A stretch of DNA of 33,501 nt from Aeromonas veronii bv. veronii (GTDB taxonomy: Bacteria > Pseudomonadota > Gammaproteobacteria > Enterobacterales > Aeromonadaceae), in the NCBI RefSeq assembly GCF_000820225.1, contig NZ_CDDK01000004.1, positions 1 to 33,501 of the forward strand. Direction: 5' to 3'. The notes under the pieces are model-generated. The model was not told where the DNA came from and made no database searches. It saw nothing but the letters and a program-made list of their open reading frames with translations. The position numbers and the translations under genes were made by a program. How positions within the stretch are numbered: the stretch's first letter is position 1; the number at the start of each line of letters is the position of its first letter. This document shows, in pieces, positions 1-7,648 of this stretch.

Positions 1-753
1 GAGCCGGTCGGCCCCACCACCATAGTCCACGGCCCGAGCGGCTTTGGCGACATGGAGGCGGGGGAGGTGACTATCGCTCCGGATCCCCGCCCCGCCTGGC
101 AGTACATAGTCGAGGCGGTGAAAGCCGCGCCGGGGGAGATCACTCTCGTCACTATCGGCCCGCTCACCAATCTGGCGCTGGCGCTGCAACAGGCGCCCGA
201 GATTGTCTCGCAGGTGAAACAGGTGGTGGTGATGGGGGGCGCCTTTGGCGTCAACGGCCATCGCGGCAACGTCACCCCCTATGCCGAGGCCAATATCCAC
301 GACGATCCCGATGCCGCCGACCGGGTCTTTACCGCCGACTGGCCGGTGGTGATCATCGGGCTGGATGTGACCCAACAGAGCTTCTTCAGCAGCGTCTATC
401 TGGATGAACTCAGGGACAAGGCGGGGGAGCCGGGCCGCTTCCTGTGGGATGTCAGCCGCTTCTACCTGCGCTTCTACTCGGAGAAGCTGGGGCTCTCCGG
501 TTGCCACGTTCACGACCCGTCCGCCATCGCCTATGTCATCGACCCGACCCTCTTTACCCTGCGCGAGGGGCCGGTGCGGGTGATCACCAGTGGCCCGGCC
601 ATCGGCCACACCCTGCAAAAGTTCGATGGCAAACGCCACTCCCACGATGACTGGGCAGCCTATCGTCCGCAGCAGGTTGGGGTGGCGGTGCGCGATGAAG
701 CCTTGCTGGCGCTCTATCGCGAGACGCTGGTGGGCTGGGGCAAGGATTGCTGA
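1..753 (+). CDS. Nucleoside hydrolase (IUNH family), 5' end missing
   Basis: This reading frame is open from the first base, so the gene starts before the window; 250 residues remain and the usual length is about 310. The family hydrolyses the N-glycosidic bond of ribonucleosides in the cytosol, giving a free base and ribose for purine/pyrimidine salvage. Visible family signatures are TIGPLTNLAL (fragment residues about 51-60), VVVMGGAF (about 75-82), the NVTPYAEANIHDDPDAA stretch, and HVHDPSAIAY near the C-terminus, which holds the Asp-containing metal/ribose-binding segment. The N-terminal Asp-rich DxDPGxDD motif must lie in the missing 60-70 residues. Substrate preference (pyrimidine-specific RihA/B-like or broad RihC-like) cannot be decided from this part. 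No terminator was seen before the next gene. Confidence 0.9.
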   Translation, partial: EPVGPTTIVHGPSGFGDMEAGEVTIAPDPRPAWQYIVEAVKAAPGEITLVTIGPLTNLALALQQAPEIVSQVKQVVVMGGAFGVNGHRGNVTPYAEANIHDDPDAADRVFTADWPVVIIGLDVTQQSFFSSVYLDELRDKAGEPGRFLWDVSRFYLRFYSEKLGLSGCHVHDPSAIAYVIDPTLFTLREGPVRVITSGPAIGHTLQKFDGKRHSHDDWAAYRPQQVGVAVRDEALLALYRETLVGWGKDC

Positions 754-859
754 GCAAAGAGGCACTATTACGTTGAGGCGGGGGCTGTGATCGGCGCCAA
801 ACAATCGGAACGCACGGCCGCTTATACTGCCTTATATCAAGAGCTTGGGAGGGATGAAG

Positions 860-1195
860 ATGGCCTGGATTTCCTTGATAGTGGCGATAGCCCTGATCTG
901 GTGGTTGATGAAGCTGGGGCGTGGCGCCCTGTTCGAGATCCGTCTTGCACCCGGCAAGGTAGTGGTCAAGCAGGGCAAGGTGTCACCCGCCTTTATTGAG
1001 CATGCCAAGCAGATCCTGCGCCATGACACGGTGCGCGGTCGCATTGTGGGGCAGCGTGATGGCGATGGCGTGAAGCTGATCTTCTCCCGCTCCATCCCCG
1101 AACCGGTGGCCCAGCGGTTTCGCAATATCTTCCCCTATGGCGATTACCGCCAGCCAACGGCGCCGCTGCCGGGGCCCAAATCCCGCAAGGGATAA
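860..1195 (+). CDS. Small single-pass membrane protein, DUF3634-like
   Basis: A 111-residue protein with one N-terminal hydrophobic segment (about residues 3-19, ISLIVAIALIWWLMKLG) followed by a basic soluble region and a Pro/Lys-rich tail. It resembles the DUF3634 family of unknown function found in Aeromonas, Vibrio and Shewanella; that match is from memory. The ATG at 860 was chosen because GGGAGGG (847-853) lies 6-7 bases upstream; an ATG at 854 and a TTG at 845 are in frame but sit inside or before this Shine-Dalgarno sequence. The likely topology is N-in with the soluble part on either side of the inner membrane. It is closed by a strong terminator. No function can be assigned. Confidence 0.75.
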   Translation: MAWISLIVAIALIWWLMKLGRGALFEIRLAPGKVVVKQGKVSPAFIEHAKQILRHDTVRGRIVGQRDGDGVKLIFSRSIPEPVAQRFRNIFPYGDYRQPTAPLPGPKSRKG

Positions 1196-1223
1196 GCACC
1201 GGAACCTGGTTCATCAATAGCAA

Positions 1224-1251
1224 ACGGGCCTCCAGTGGAGGCCCGTTTTTT
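1224..1251 (+). terminator. Intrinsic terminator of the DUF3634-like gene
   Basis: A perfect 10-bp stem (ACGGGCCTCC 1224-1233 with GGAGGCCCGT 1237-1246), an AGT loop and six T residues (1246-1251). It lies between convergent genes; the minus-strand side has only TTTG, so it mainly serves the plus-strand gene. Confidence 0.9.
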
Positions 1252-1283
1252 ATGGCACTTGGCCAAGAGAGAGCTGACAGCCC

Positions 1284-2489
1284 TTACTCCTTGCCGTGCA
1301 GCTCGCGCTGGGCCTTGACCGCCGCCGCTTTGACGGCGGTGCCTTCATTGCCCCAGGAGGCGCGCAGGGTGTTGACCAGCTCGGCGAGCCGCTCGTCATC
1401 CATGGTCCAGCCATAGCCCGGCATGTGGTAACCCAGATGGCCGTGGGTGACCGGGGTCTCGGCGCCGTGCAGCAACACGTTGATCAGGCTCGACGGATCG
1501 CTCGCCAGCACGGTGCGGTTGTTGACCAGCGAGGGGATGACGTGGTCATTGCCCTGGCCGTTGACCCCGTGACAGGTGGAGCAGTACATGGCGTAGTCCG
1601 CCTTGCCGCTGGCACTGGCGTAGGCGCGGGCCCCTTTCTCCGCCACCGGTTCATCTTTCAGATCGGTCAGATAGGTGGCGATGCTGGCCAGATCGGCGTC
1701 GCTGAAATACTGGCTGCTGTGAGTGATCACTTCCCCCATGGGGCCCGCGACCGCTTCATGCTGGCTGCGGCCGGTTTTCAGCAGGTCGATCAGCGCCTGC
1801 TTGCTGTAACGGCTGCCGCGAATGTCGGGGGCATACCAGCCATCGAGCGCAGCACCGCTCAGGTAGACGGGATCCGCCTCGGTCAGCGCTTTCTCCTGCA
1901 TGCCAAGCCCGCGCGGAGTGTGGCAGCTGCCGCAGTGGCCGGCGCCTTGCACCAGATAGGCGCCGCGGTTCCACTCTTCGCTCTTGCCAGCCACCGGGGT
2001 GAAGCGGCTGTCATCGTGGTAGACCCAGTTCCAGCCCATCAGTGGCCAGCGCATGTTGAGGGGCCAGGGGATGTCACTCTCCTTGTTGGCGATAGCCAGC
2101 GGTTGCACCTCCTTCATCAGGTAGTGATAGAGATCTTCGAGATCCTTATCGTTCATCTTGGCGTAGGCGGTGTAGGGCATGGCCGGATAGAGGCGATGGC
2201 CATCGCGGGCCACCCCTTCACGCATCACCTTGATGAACTCCGGCAGGCTGTAGTTGCCGATACCGTGGGTCTTGTCGGGGGTGATGTTGGTGGCAAATAC
2301 GGTACCGATGGGGGTCGGGAACCCTTTGCCGCCCGCCAGCGGCTTGCTGGTCTCGCTGGTGTGACAGGCAGCGCAATCGCCGAGCTTGGCCACGTATTCG
2401 CCTGCCGACATGGCGGGGGCTGCGTTGGCGGCAAGGGCGGGCAGGGCCAGCAGCAGGGCGCTGGCGGTCAGTGACAGGGCGCGGTTCAT
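1284..2489 (-). CDS. Triheme periplasmic cytochrome c (dehydrogenase electron-acceptor subunit)
   Basis: A 401-residue protein with a Sec signal peptide (residues 1-24, ending ANAAPA) and three CXXCH haem c sites: CAACH at 39-43, CGSCH at 186-190 and CSTCH at 303-307. Three mono-haem domains in one chain is the layout of the cytochrome subunits that take electrons from periplasmic alcohol, gluconate or sorbitol dehydrogenases and pass them to ubiquinone or terminal oxidases. Unlike membrane-anchored relatives, no C-terminal hydrophobic helix is visible. The ATG at 2489 follows GGGAGGTGCCCA, and its ATGA overlaps the stop of the upstream FAD dehydrogenase gene, so the two are translationally coupled and the dehydrogenase is its probable electron donor (inference). 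An upstream in-frame start at 2537 has no good ribosome-binding site and would spoil the signal peptide. Confidence 0.88.
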   Translation of the reverse strand: MNRALSLTASALLLALPALAANAAPAMSAGEYVAKLGDCAACHTSETSKPLAGGKGFPTPIGTVFATNITPDKTHGIGNYSLPEFIKVMREGVARDGHRLYPAMPYTAYAKMNDKDLEDLYHYLMKEVQPLAIANKESDIPWPLNMRWPLMGWNWVYHDDSRFTPVAGKSEEWNRGAYLVQGAGHCGSCHTPRGLGMQEKALTEADPVYLSGAALDGWYAPDIRGSRYSKQALIDLLKTGRSQHEAVAGPMGEVITHSSQYFSDADLASIATYLTDLKDEPVAEKGARAYASASGKADYAMYCSTCHGVNGQGNDHVIPSLVNNRTVLASDPSSLINVLLHGAETPVTHGHLGYHMPGYGWTMDDERLAELVNTLRASWGNEGTAVKAAAVKAQRELHGKE

Positions 2490-4411
2490 TGGGCACCTCC
2501 CTTGCTCATGGCAACCAGCTCGTTGACGGCGCGCCACGCTTCGTCGATGGCGGCGTGGGCGTAGGGGCTCCAGCCTGCATCCGAGTTGGCGATGGTGATG
2601 TTGCCGATCGGCTGGCGACCCAGTTCAATCCATTTTTCGCACTGCGCTTCGTCATCAAACAGGGTGTTGGTGACATAAGAGTAGCCGTGAGACCAGCGGT
2701 TGACCGTGATGGAGAGGATGTCCTGCTCATGGTTGAAACCGGCGCTGCCGAGCATCCCCTGCAACTGTTCGCGGATCATCTGTTCATGCTGCTCGAACGG
2801 CATGCCGAGGATCATGGCGCGCCCCTTGCGGGACTGCTCGCGGGCCGAGAGGCCGCTGCCCGGCAGGGTCGGCACATAGACCATGTGCAGGCACATCGGC
2901 TGATCCGGGCTCTTGGGATGCTCGTAGCCACCCATGCTGACCGGATAGTCGAGCTTGACCCGGCTGTAGGGGGCTGCGGGGGAGTAGACCTCGTGTACCC
3001 CCAGCTTGACGAAGGCTTGCCAGTTCTTGATCACCACCTTGGTGTAGACCAGCGGCGCCTTGGCGTTCTGGCGCAGCGCCTCCTTCTGGGGCTCCGGCAT
3101 CTCGGGCACCATGTAGGGGATCATCATGTTGTAGCCAGCCATGATCGACTGCTTGGCCCGCACCCGGTGCAGTTTCCCCTCCTTGATGTAGGTGACATCC
3201 ACCACCAGCTTGCCGTCGGCGAGGCGCACGTTTTTGGCCTGCAACGCCGTGCTGCCAAGGCGCAGTTGCACCTTGTGCTCCGGCAGATCGAGCTTGCCGT
3301 AGTCAAACTTGGCCAGCACCACATCCTGCATGGTGTGACCCGGCGCCACCTGCGGAATGAGCTTGCGTACCATCAGGCGGGTGAGACCGGCGTTGCCATC
3401 GGGGAAGTGGAAGATGTAGGGATCGTCCAGCTCCGCCTGCTCCTCGGCATCAAGCGGTGTCAGATTGAGGCCGTCGAACCCCGGCAAGGCGCAGAGGCGC
3501 GCATCGGCGCAGGCTGTGGCGTCGATGCCGACCGCCTGGAAATCGTTGGTGCGCTGCTGGAAGTAAGTGATCGCCCGCTCGCTCAGGCCCACTTTATCGC
3601 GCAGGAAGGTGGTGTAGCTGTTGCGGGTCACCCACTCATCCTGCTGCTCGCGGGTCATGCCGCTCAGGTAGTCTATCTTCGCTTCGTGCAGGGCCAACAG
3701 GGCGGCCTTGTCGGCATCATCGAGGGGGAAGTCACCGATAAATTCTGCCAGCGGCCGGCCGTTCAGGCGATCGCGCGGGATATCGTCCGCTACGTTGTGG
3801 CCCGGATCGCCGTTCACTATCTTGTTGACGCCAAAGTGCTTCTCGTCGAAATAGACGCCGCGGCTCAGCCCCAGATCCGGATAGAAGGTCTGCTGGAAAC
3901 CGGCGGCCAGCTCGTCGATGTTGACCTCCAGCGCCTTGAGCAGACCCAGCGCCACCGGGCTGTAGACCGAACGCGGTGATTGCAGGGACTCACTGCCGCC
4001 GTAACCCAGACGCAGGCCATCGGGGGTGGTGAACTCGTTGCGCTTGGCGTGGCCGCCAAAGTCGTCGTGGTTGTCGAGTAGCAGGATCTTCTTATCTGCG
4101 CCGAGCAGTTGCTGATAGAAGCAGGCGGCGGCCAGACCGCTGATCCCGGCGCCGACGATCACCAGATCGTACTCCCCCTCAAGGGGAATATTGGCAAAAT
4201 CATACTGCTTGCCGTCACGGGCGATGCTGTGGGCCGGTTCGAAAGAGCCCGGGTGGTTGCCGCGCAGGCCGGTGAGGGCGGGCGGGTAGGCCAGGGTTTT
4301 ATCCGCCAGCGCGCTGCCGCCTTCGGCAGCCTTGAGCAGATTGATGGGGGCGACGCCTGCCGCAATGGTGATGGCAACGCCGTTGAGAAAATCTCTGCGT
4401 GTAATACTCAT
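2486..4411 (-). CDS. TAT-exported FAD-dependent oxidoreductase, spermidine-dehydrogenase (SpdH)-like
   Basis: A 641-residue flavoprotein. The N-terminus has a twin-arginine signal (SITRRDFL, residues 2-9) and a hydrophobic stretch, so it is exported folded. The Rossmann FAD-binding motif GAGISG is at 87-92 with an acidic strand end (LLLDNHDDFGGHAKR) after it. The leading segment GNHPGSFEPAH and the overall length resemble bacterial spermidine dehydrogenase SpdH of Pseudomonas, which oxidises spermidine in the periplasm; this is recognition from memory, and another amine or alcohol substrate is possible. No CXXCH is present in this chain, so c-type haems are supplied by the overlapping downstream gene. 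The start at 4411 is chosen because it places RR directly at the N-terminus. The gene starts a two-gene operon; its terminator is not obvious. Confidence 0.7.
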   Translation of the reverse strand: MSITRRDFLNGVAITIAAGVAPINLLKAAEGGSALADKTLAYPPALTGLRGNHPGSFEPAHSIARDGKQYDFANIPLEGEYDLVIVGAGISGLAAACFYQQLLGADKKILLLDNHDDFGGHAKRNEFTTPDGLRLGYGGSESLQSPRSVYSPVALGLLKALEVNIDELAAGFQQTFYPDLGLSRGVYFDEKHFGVNKIVNGDPGHNVADDIPRDRLNGRPLAEFIGDFPLDDADKAALLALHEAKIDYLSGMTREQQDEWVTRNSYTTFLRDKVGLSERAITYFQQRTNDFQAVGIDATACADARLCALPGFDGLNLTPLDAEEQAELDDPYIFHFPDGNAGLTRLMVRKLIPQVAPGHTMQDVVLAKFDYGKLDLPEHKVQLRLGSTALQAKNVRLADGKLVVDVTYIKEGKLHRVRAKQSIMAGYNMMIPYMVPEMPEPQKEALRQNAKAPLVYTKVVIKNWQAFVKLGVHEVYSPAAPYSRVKLDYPVSMGGYEHPKSPDQPMCLHMVYVPTLPGSGLSAREQSRKGRAMILGMPFEQHEQMIREQLQGMLGSAGFNHEQDILSITVNRWSHGYSYVTNTLFDDEAQCEKWIELGRQPIGNITIANSDAGWSPYAHAAIDEAWRAVNELVAMSKGGAQ

Positions 4412-4776
4412 GGCTATCCCTGTGTTAGGAGAAGTAATGAATAAGTGGATTCATTATGGGAGGGAGACACAGATCCTGTTCAGGATTGGGCGCCGAATCT
4501 ACCGCTATCCTCACGCTGAGTCCATACGATTGCTAATGGATTATTAAGCACCATTTTCCTGCTTGTGACGAGAGTGATGCGCTGATGGGGGGGATTTTCC
4601 CTGTTGCAGGGCAAATTATCTTCCGGCTCGGTCGGTCAATGATTGCCGCAGCTGATTAGTTTGGGAGACGTTCGGGCATCATTGTCGACTCGGGGTGATG
4701 ATCGCGCTAAGCTCTTAACTACTTGTTTTATCGACTCTCTTTTTATTCATAGGCATAAAGGCACTCAGGAGGCGCA
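4412..4776. other. Divergent intergenic region without a gene
   Basis: 365 bases between the minus-strand dehydrogenase operon and the plus-strand DUF805 gene. It should hold both promoters. I see no convincing ORF, hairpin terminator or clear operator. The sequence just before 4777 has a good Shine-Dalgarno (CAGGAGGCGCA before ATG). Confidence 0.5.
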
Positions 4777-5151
4777 ATGAACTGGTACATCTCGGTCCTC
4801 AAGCAATATGCGGTATTCAGCGGGCGGGCCCGTCGCACCGAATACTGGATGTTCGTGCTGTGCAACGTCATCGTCATGCTGTTGCTCAGCATGGTGGACA
4901 AGCTGATTGGCGGCGACAATGAGCTGATAAGCTCCATCTATTCGCTGGCGGTGCTGCTGCCATCTCTGGCGGTGGCGGCCCGTCGTCTGCACGATACCGA
5001 CCGCAGCGCTTGGTGGCTGCTGCTCGGGCTCATCCCCATTATCGGCACCCTGGTGCTTATCTACTTTATGGTCTGCAATGGCCAGCAGGGGCCAAACCGC
5101 TTCGGTGATGATCCCAAAGCGGCCCCCTCGCAGGGCTTTATCGTCAGCTAA
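4777..5151 (+). CDS. DUF805 family inner-membrane protein
   Basis: A 124-residue polytopic membrane protein resembling the DUF805 family (E. coli YhaH/YhaI type), whose function is unknown. Family features seen are the N-terminal Y..VL..Y..F.GRARR.EYW pattern (residues 4-25), then hydrophobic segments at about 26-42, 52-68 and 78-98, the conserved AARRLHDTDRSAWW segment (about 67-80) and the C-terminal GPNRFGDDP motif (about 107-115). The start follows AGGAGG with seven-base spacing. It is a single-gene unit ending in a bidirectional terminator. Confidence 0.88.
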   Translation: MNWYISVLKQYAVFSGRARRTEYWMFVLCNVIVMLLLSMVDKLIGGDNELISSIYSLAVLLPSLAVAARRLHDTDRSAWWLLLGLIPIIGTLVLIYFMVCNGQQGPNRFGDDPKAAPSQGFIVS

Positions 5152-5181
5152 CGGGCGCTGCTCAGCCAATAATCGGCCAAT

Positions 5182-5218
5182 AAAAAGAGAGGGAGGCGTG
5201 ATGCCTCCCTCTCTTTTT
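5182..5218. terminator. Bidirectional terminator between convergent genes
   Basis: A 16-bp perfect stem (5182-5197 with 5203-5218) around loop GTGAT. It has an A-tract on the left and a T-tract on the right, so it can end transcription of the DUF805 gene (plus) and the YdcF-like gene (minus). Confidence 0.93.
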
Positions 5219-5233
5219 CGTGTTGATGGCTGA

Positions 5234-6337
5234 TCAACGCTCGATTAGCGGTGCAGATCGGTAGCTCCACATGCCGTAGGTGCGTAGGGCATCGCGGTAG
5301 ATGCCGAGCAGCTCGCTCTCGCTCGGGGTGGCCAGCTCTTCGAGGGGCTTGTCGGGGTAGCTGACGCTCGCCACCTTGATGTTGGCCGGGCCAATCTGGT
5401 CGCAGGCGATTTCCAGCACCGTCTGGCCGCGGCGCACATGGCTGGCGGAGCTTACCAGCACCGCATAGTCAATCTGGTGGCGGGCGAGGGCATAGGCGCT
5501 GTAGAGGGCGTTATCCACCGTGCTGGTGGCGTAGTTCTCTTCAATCAGGCGGCTGCGGTCGATGCCGTGGTTGGCCAGCCAGTCAGCCATCAGCTTGCCC
5601 TCGGTCTTGCGGTTCTGGGGCACGCCGCCGGTCAGGATGATCAGCGCCTCCGGGTCGGCTTTGGCCAGCTCAAGGGTAGTTTGCAGGCGGCCCAGCAGGA
5701 TCTTGTCCATGCTGCCGTCGGGATTGAGGGCGTAGCCCAGGGTAACGATGGCGCGCTTGCCCTCCTGGGTAGCCTTGACCTGATCCTCGGTCAGTTCGGT
5801 CTGCAGCGGGGCGGCGGTGATCCGCTGCACCCGGGCGATGATCTCCTCCAGGTCGGCGGCGCGGCCGCCGTTGCGATCCGCCACTTTCGCCAGATAGCTG
5901 CGGGAGGCCTCCTTGTTACCCTTCACTAGCTGCCAGATGGCGAGATAGCTGTTGATGTCGAGATCATCGGGAGCGACGGCCTGCGCCTGCTCCAGCAAGG
6001 TGATGGCGCGGCTCAGGTTGCCGTTGTAGATCTGGGCGTTGGCCGCCGAGATGAGCAGGTCGGTGCGGTAGGGTTCCAGCTGGTAGGCGGCCAGCAGCCG
6101 CTCGGTCACCAGCTCCATATTGCTCGGCATCTTGGCGGTAAAACCGGCGTGGGAGATCTTGGCAGGCGACTTGTAGATCTGCAGCGCTTCGCCGAGCAGC
6201 ATGTCCACCGCCTGGCGTTTGCTGACCAGGGTATTGAGGTCGTGCTCTATTTGCATCGAGCTCTCGGCCGCTTGCAGGGCGAGGGGCGAGAGCGCCAGCA
6301 GGCCGCCGAGGGTGAGGGCAAGAAGGGTCTGTTTCAT
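5234..6337 (-). CDS. Exported YdcF/DUF218-domain protein with N-terminal TPR-like region
   Basis: A 367-residue protein with a Sec signal peptide (about residues 1-22, ending LALQAAES). A helical region with TPR-like spacing (about 70-150, e.g. LLISAANAQIYNGNLSRAI) comes first, followed by a DUF218/YdcF-type domain (about 195-320). The latter shows the AIVTLGYAL strand, the LIILTGG motif, the ..TE...M..WL...GI... helix, and VLVSSASHVRRG. DUF218 proteins such as ElyC/SanA/YdcF are linked to envelope biogenesis, with no firm chemistry. The ATG at 6337 is preferred to the TTG one codon earlier because GAGGACC precedes it suitably. The gene appears monocistronic. A fully exported (rather than membrane-anchored) form with a TPR module is somewhat unusual. 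Confidence 0.8.
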   Translation of the reverse strand: MKQTLLALTLGGLLALSPLALQAAESSMQIEHDLNTLVSKRQAVDMLLGEALQIYKSPAKISHAGFTAKMPSNMELVTERLLAAYQLEPYRTDLLISAANAQIYNGNLSRAITLLEQAQAVAPDDLDINSYLAIWQLVKGNKEASRSYLAKVADRNGGRAADLEEIIARVQRITAAPLQTELTEDQVKATQEGKRAIVTLGYALNPDGSMDKILLGRLQTTLELAKADPEALIILTGGVPQNRKTEGKLMADWLANHGIDRSRLIEENYATSTVDNALYSAYALARHQIDYAVLVSSASHVRRGQTVLEIACDQIGPANIKVASVSYPDKPLEELATPSESELLGIYRDALRTYGMWSYRSAPLIER

Positions 6338-6662
6338 CAAAAGGTCCTCTGTCGGGCTGAATCACGCCGTGGGCTCCGGTTTGCGGGCCGATGCGACGAG
6401 GCAAATGTGCGTCAATTCAGTCTGTTAGTGCCAAAGAGAGGGCAATATACCAGTTAACGGTGCGGCAAACTGTGAGTCGGGGCGGGTCGTCGGGTTATGC
6501 CACACCTGTGGCCGCAAAAGTGGCCGCAACGGGTCAGCAGCCATCTGAAAAGGGCAGGGGGAGCGTGACTCCCCCTGCTGGGAGGGGCGCTGGCCCCTCC
6601 CTCTATCTCTCGCGATTCAAGATAGATGGGGTGTCAATCTATCTGCTGATGAGTATTCGCGG
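6338..6662. other. Intergenic region upstream of the YdcF-like gene
   Basis: 325 bases with no gene. They hold the promoter of the YdcF-like gene, a short direct repeat (GTGGCCGCAA at 6508-6517 and 6520-6529, period 12) and two adjacent hairpins (6554-6601) that terminate the nuclease gene. Confidence 0.5.
6554..6601 (-). terminator. Tandem hairpins downstream of the nuclease gene
   Basis: Two neighbouring perfect stems: GCAGGGGGAG/CTCCCCCTGC (6554-6563 with 6569-6578, loop CGTGA) and GGGAGGGGC/GCCCCTCCC (6580-6588 with 6593-6601). Reading on the minus strand, the second-met hairpin is followed by CCTTTTC, a short U-tract, so it probably terminates the nuclease transcript. Confidence 0.75.
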
Positions 6663-7415
6663 TCAGTTCCACATCGGGGAGACGCGGGCTTCCAGCGTCT
6701 CTTGCTGCTCTTCGGGCATATCGCTGAAGAAGTTGAGCTGGGTCTGCTCCTCCACCTCGCGTACCGAGACCCGGTAGTCGGCGATCTGGCTGATGGGCAC
6801 CTCTTCCTGCGGCATGATAAAGGCGATGGCCTGCAGTCTGGCCGGGTCCATCACGATCTTGTAGTAGGCACTCGGGATCGCCACACCCTGACCGATGGAC
6901 TCTTCAGAGCCGGTAAAGATGGGGCCGGTGATCACCTGCACATCCTTGCGGGAGACCGCCCACTTGTTCACCTTGTCCTCCAGCACGCGCCACGCCTTCT
7001 GGTTGAGCACCCCGATCTGAGGTGTCATGTTGCTCAGCAGGAAGCTCTCTTTCATGGTGTTCTTGTTCGATTTCATGTCCCCCGCCGGGGCCTGATGGCC
7101 ACGGTCGTAGCCCGAGCCCTTGTAGTCGGAGAGGGTGGCGCGGTAGGCAACCGGGATCTCCCTGTCCTCGGCGAAGGCATCCTTGCGCGGCACTGTGCCC
7201 TGTGCGCTCTGGGCGGTCATCCGGTAGGAGACCCAGTCCGCCACCTTGTAGTCGTAGTTGTAGCCGACGGCATACCCTTCACGACAGAGCTTCTGATCCG
7301 ATTCGGAGGGCAGGCCGAAGCGCACGTGCTCACCGCACTCCCAATGGGCGGCCAGCAAGGGGGTGGCAGTGAGGGTGAGGGTAACAGCCAGAACCAATTT
7401 ATTGATTTTTATCAT
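6663..7415 (-). CDS. Secreted DNA/RNA non-specific endonuclease (NUC/DRGH family)
   Basis: A 250-residue protein with a Sec signal peptide (residues 1-22, ending PLLAA) and a Serratia-nuclease-type catalytic core. The DRGH motif is at 104-107, where His107 is the expected general base. The SNMTPQIGVLNQKAW segment (about 132-146) carries the Asn that coordinates the catalytic Mg ion, and is followed by VITGPIF. Such enzymes degrade DNA and RNA without sequence preference in the periplasm or outside the cell, for nutrient scavenging or escape from DNA nets. The ATG at 7415 gives a proper signal peptide and follows GGAG; the longer in-frame start at 7520 adds 35 non-signal-like residues. It is a single gene with its own tandem-hairpin terminator. 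Confidence 0.92.
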   Translation of the reverse strand: MIKINKLVLAVTLTLTATPLLAAHWECGEHVRFGLPSESDQKLCREGYAVGYNYDYKVADWVSYRMTAQSAQGTVPRKDAFAEDREIPVAYRATLSDYKGSGYDRGHQAPAGDMKSNKNTMKESFLLSNMTPQIGVLNQKAWRVLEDKVNKWAVSRKDVQVITGPIFTGSEESIGQGVAIPSAYYKIVMDPARLQAIAFIMPQEEVPISQIADYRVSVREVEEQTQLNFFSDMPEEQQETLEARVSPMWN

Positions 7416-7601
7416 TTTTGTGATGCTCCAGTTTAGTAGGCGGAGCCATTTGACATGAGATCTGACCAGCGCTTCAATTGCTGTTTTTTTACACGTCACC
7501 GTTCTGTGACGGCTCGCCAAGATCCGTGATGTGACTGGTTAATATGTTTTAAATCAGTGGCTTGGTCGGTGGGATGATATGCGGTTGCTCGGCAGGCAAC
7601 G

Positions 7602-7626
7602 AAAAGGGGCCCGTGATGGGCCCCTT
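7602..7626 (-). terminator. Intrinsic terminator of the PTS gene
   Basis: A 9-bp perfect stem (AAGGGGCCC 7604-7612 with GGGCCCCTT 7618-7626), loop GTGAT, with a T-run on the minus strand from the A residues 7602-7605. It lies 23 bases after the PTS stop codon. Confidence 0.92.
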
Positions 7627-7648
7627 GTACTGGTTGGTCTGACTGCTA

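Noticed and set aside
1296..2474. 392-codon plus-strand open frame
   Set aside because: Antisense shadow of the triheme cytochrome gene; low-complexity Gly/Val/Gln/His-rich translation with no domain, no ribosome-binding site.
2471..3979. 502-codon plus-strand open frame
   Set aside because: Antisense to the FAD dehydrogenase, whose motifs are clear; the long frame arises from high GC content.
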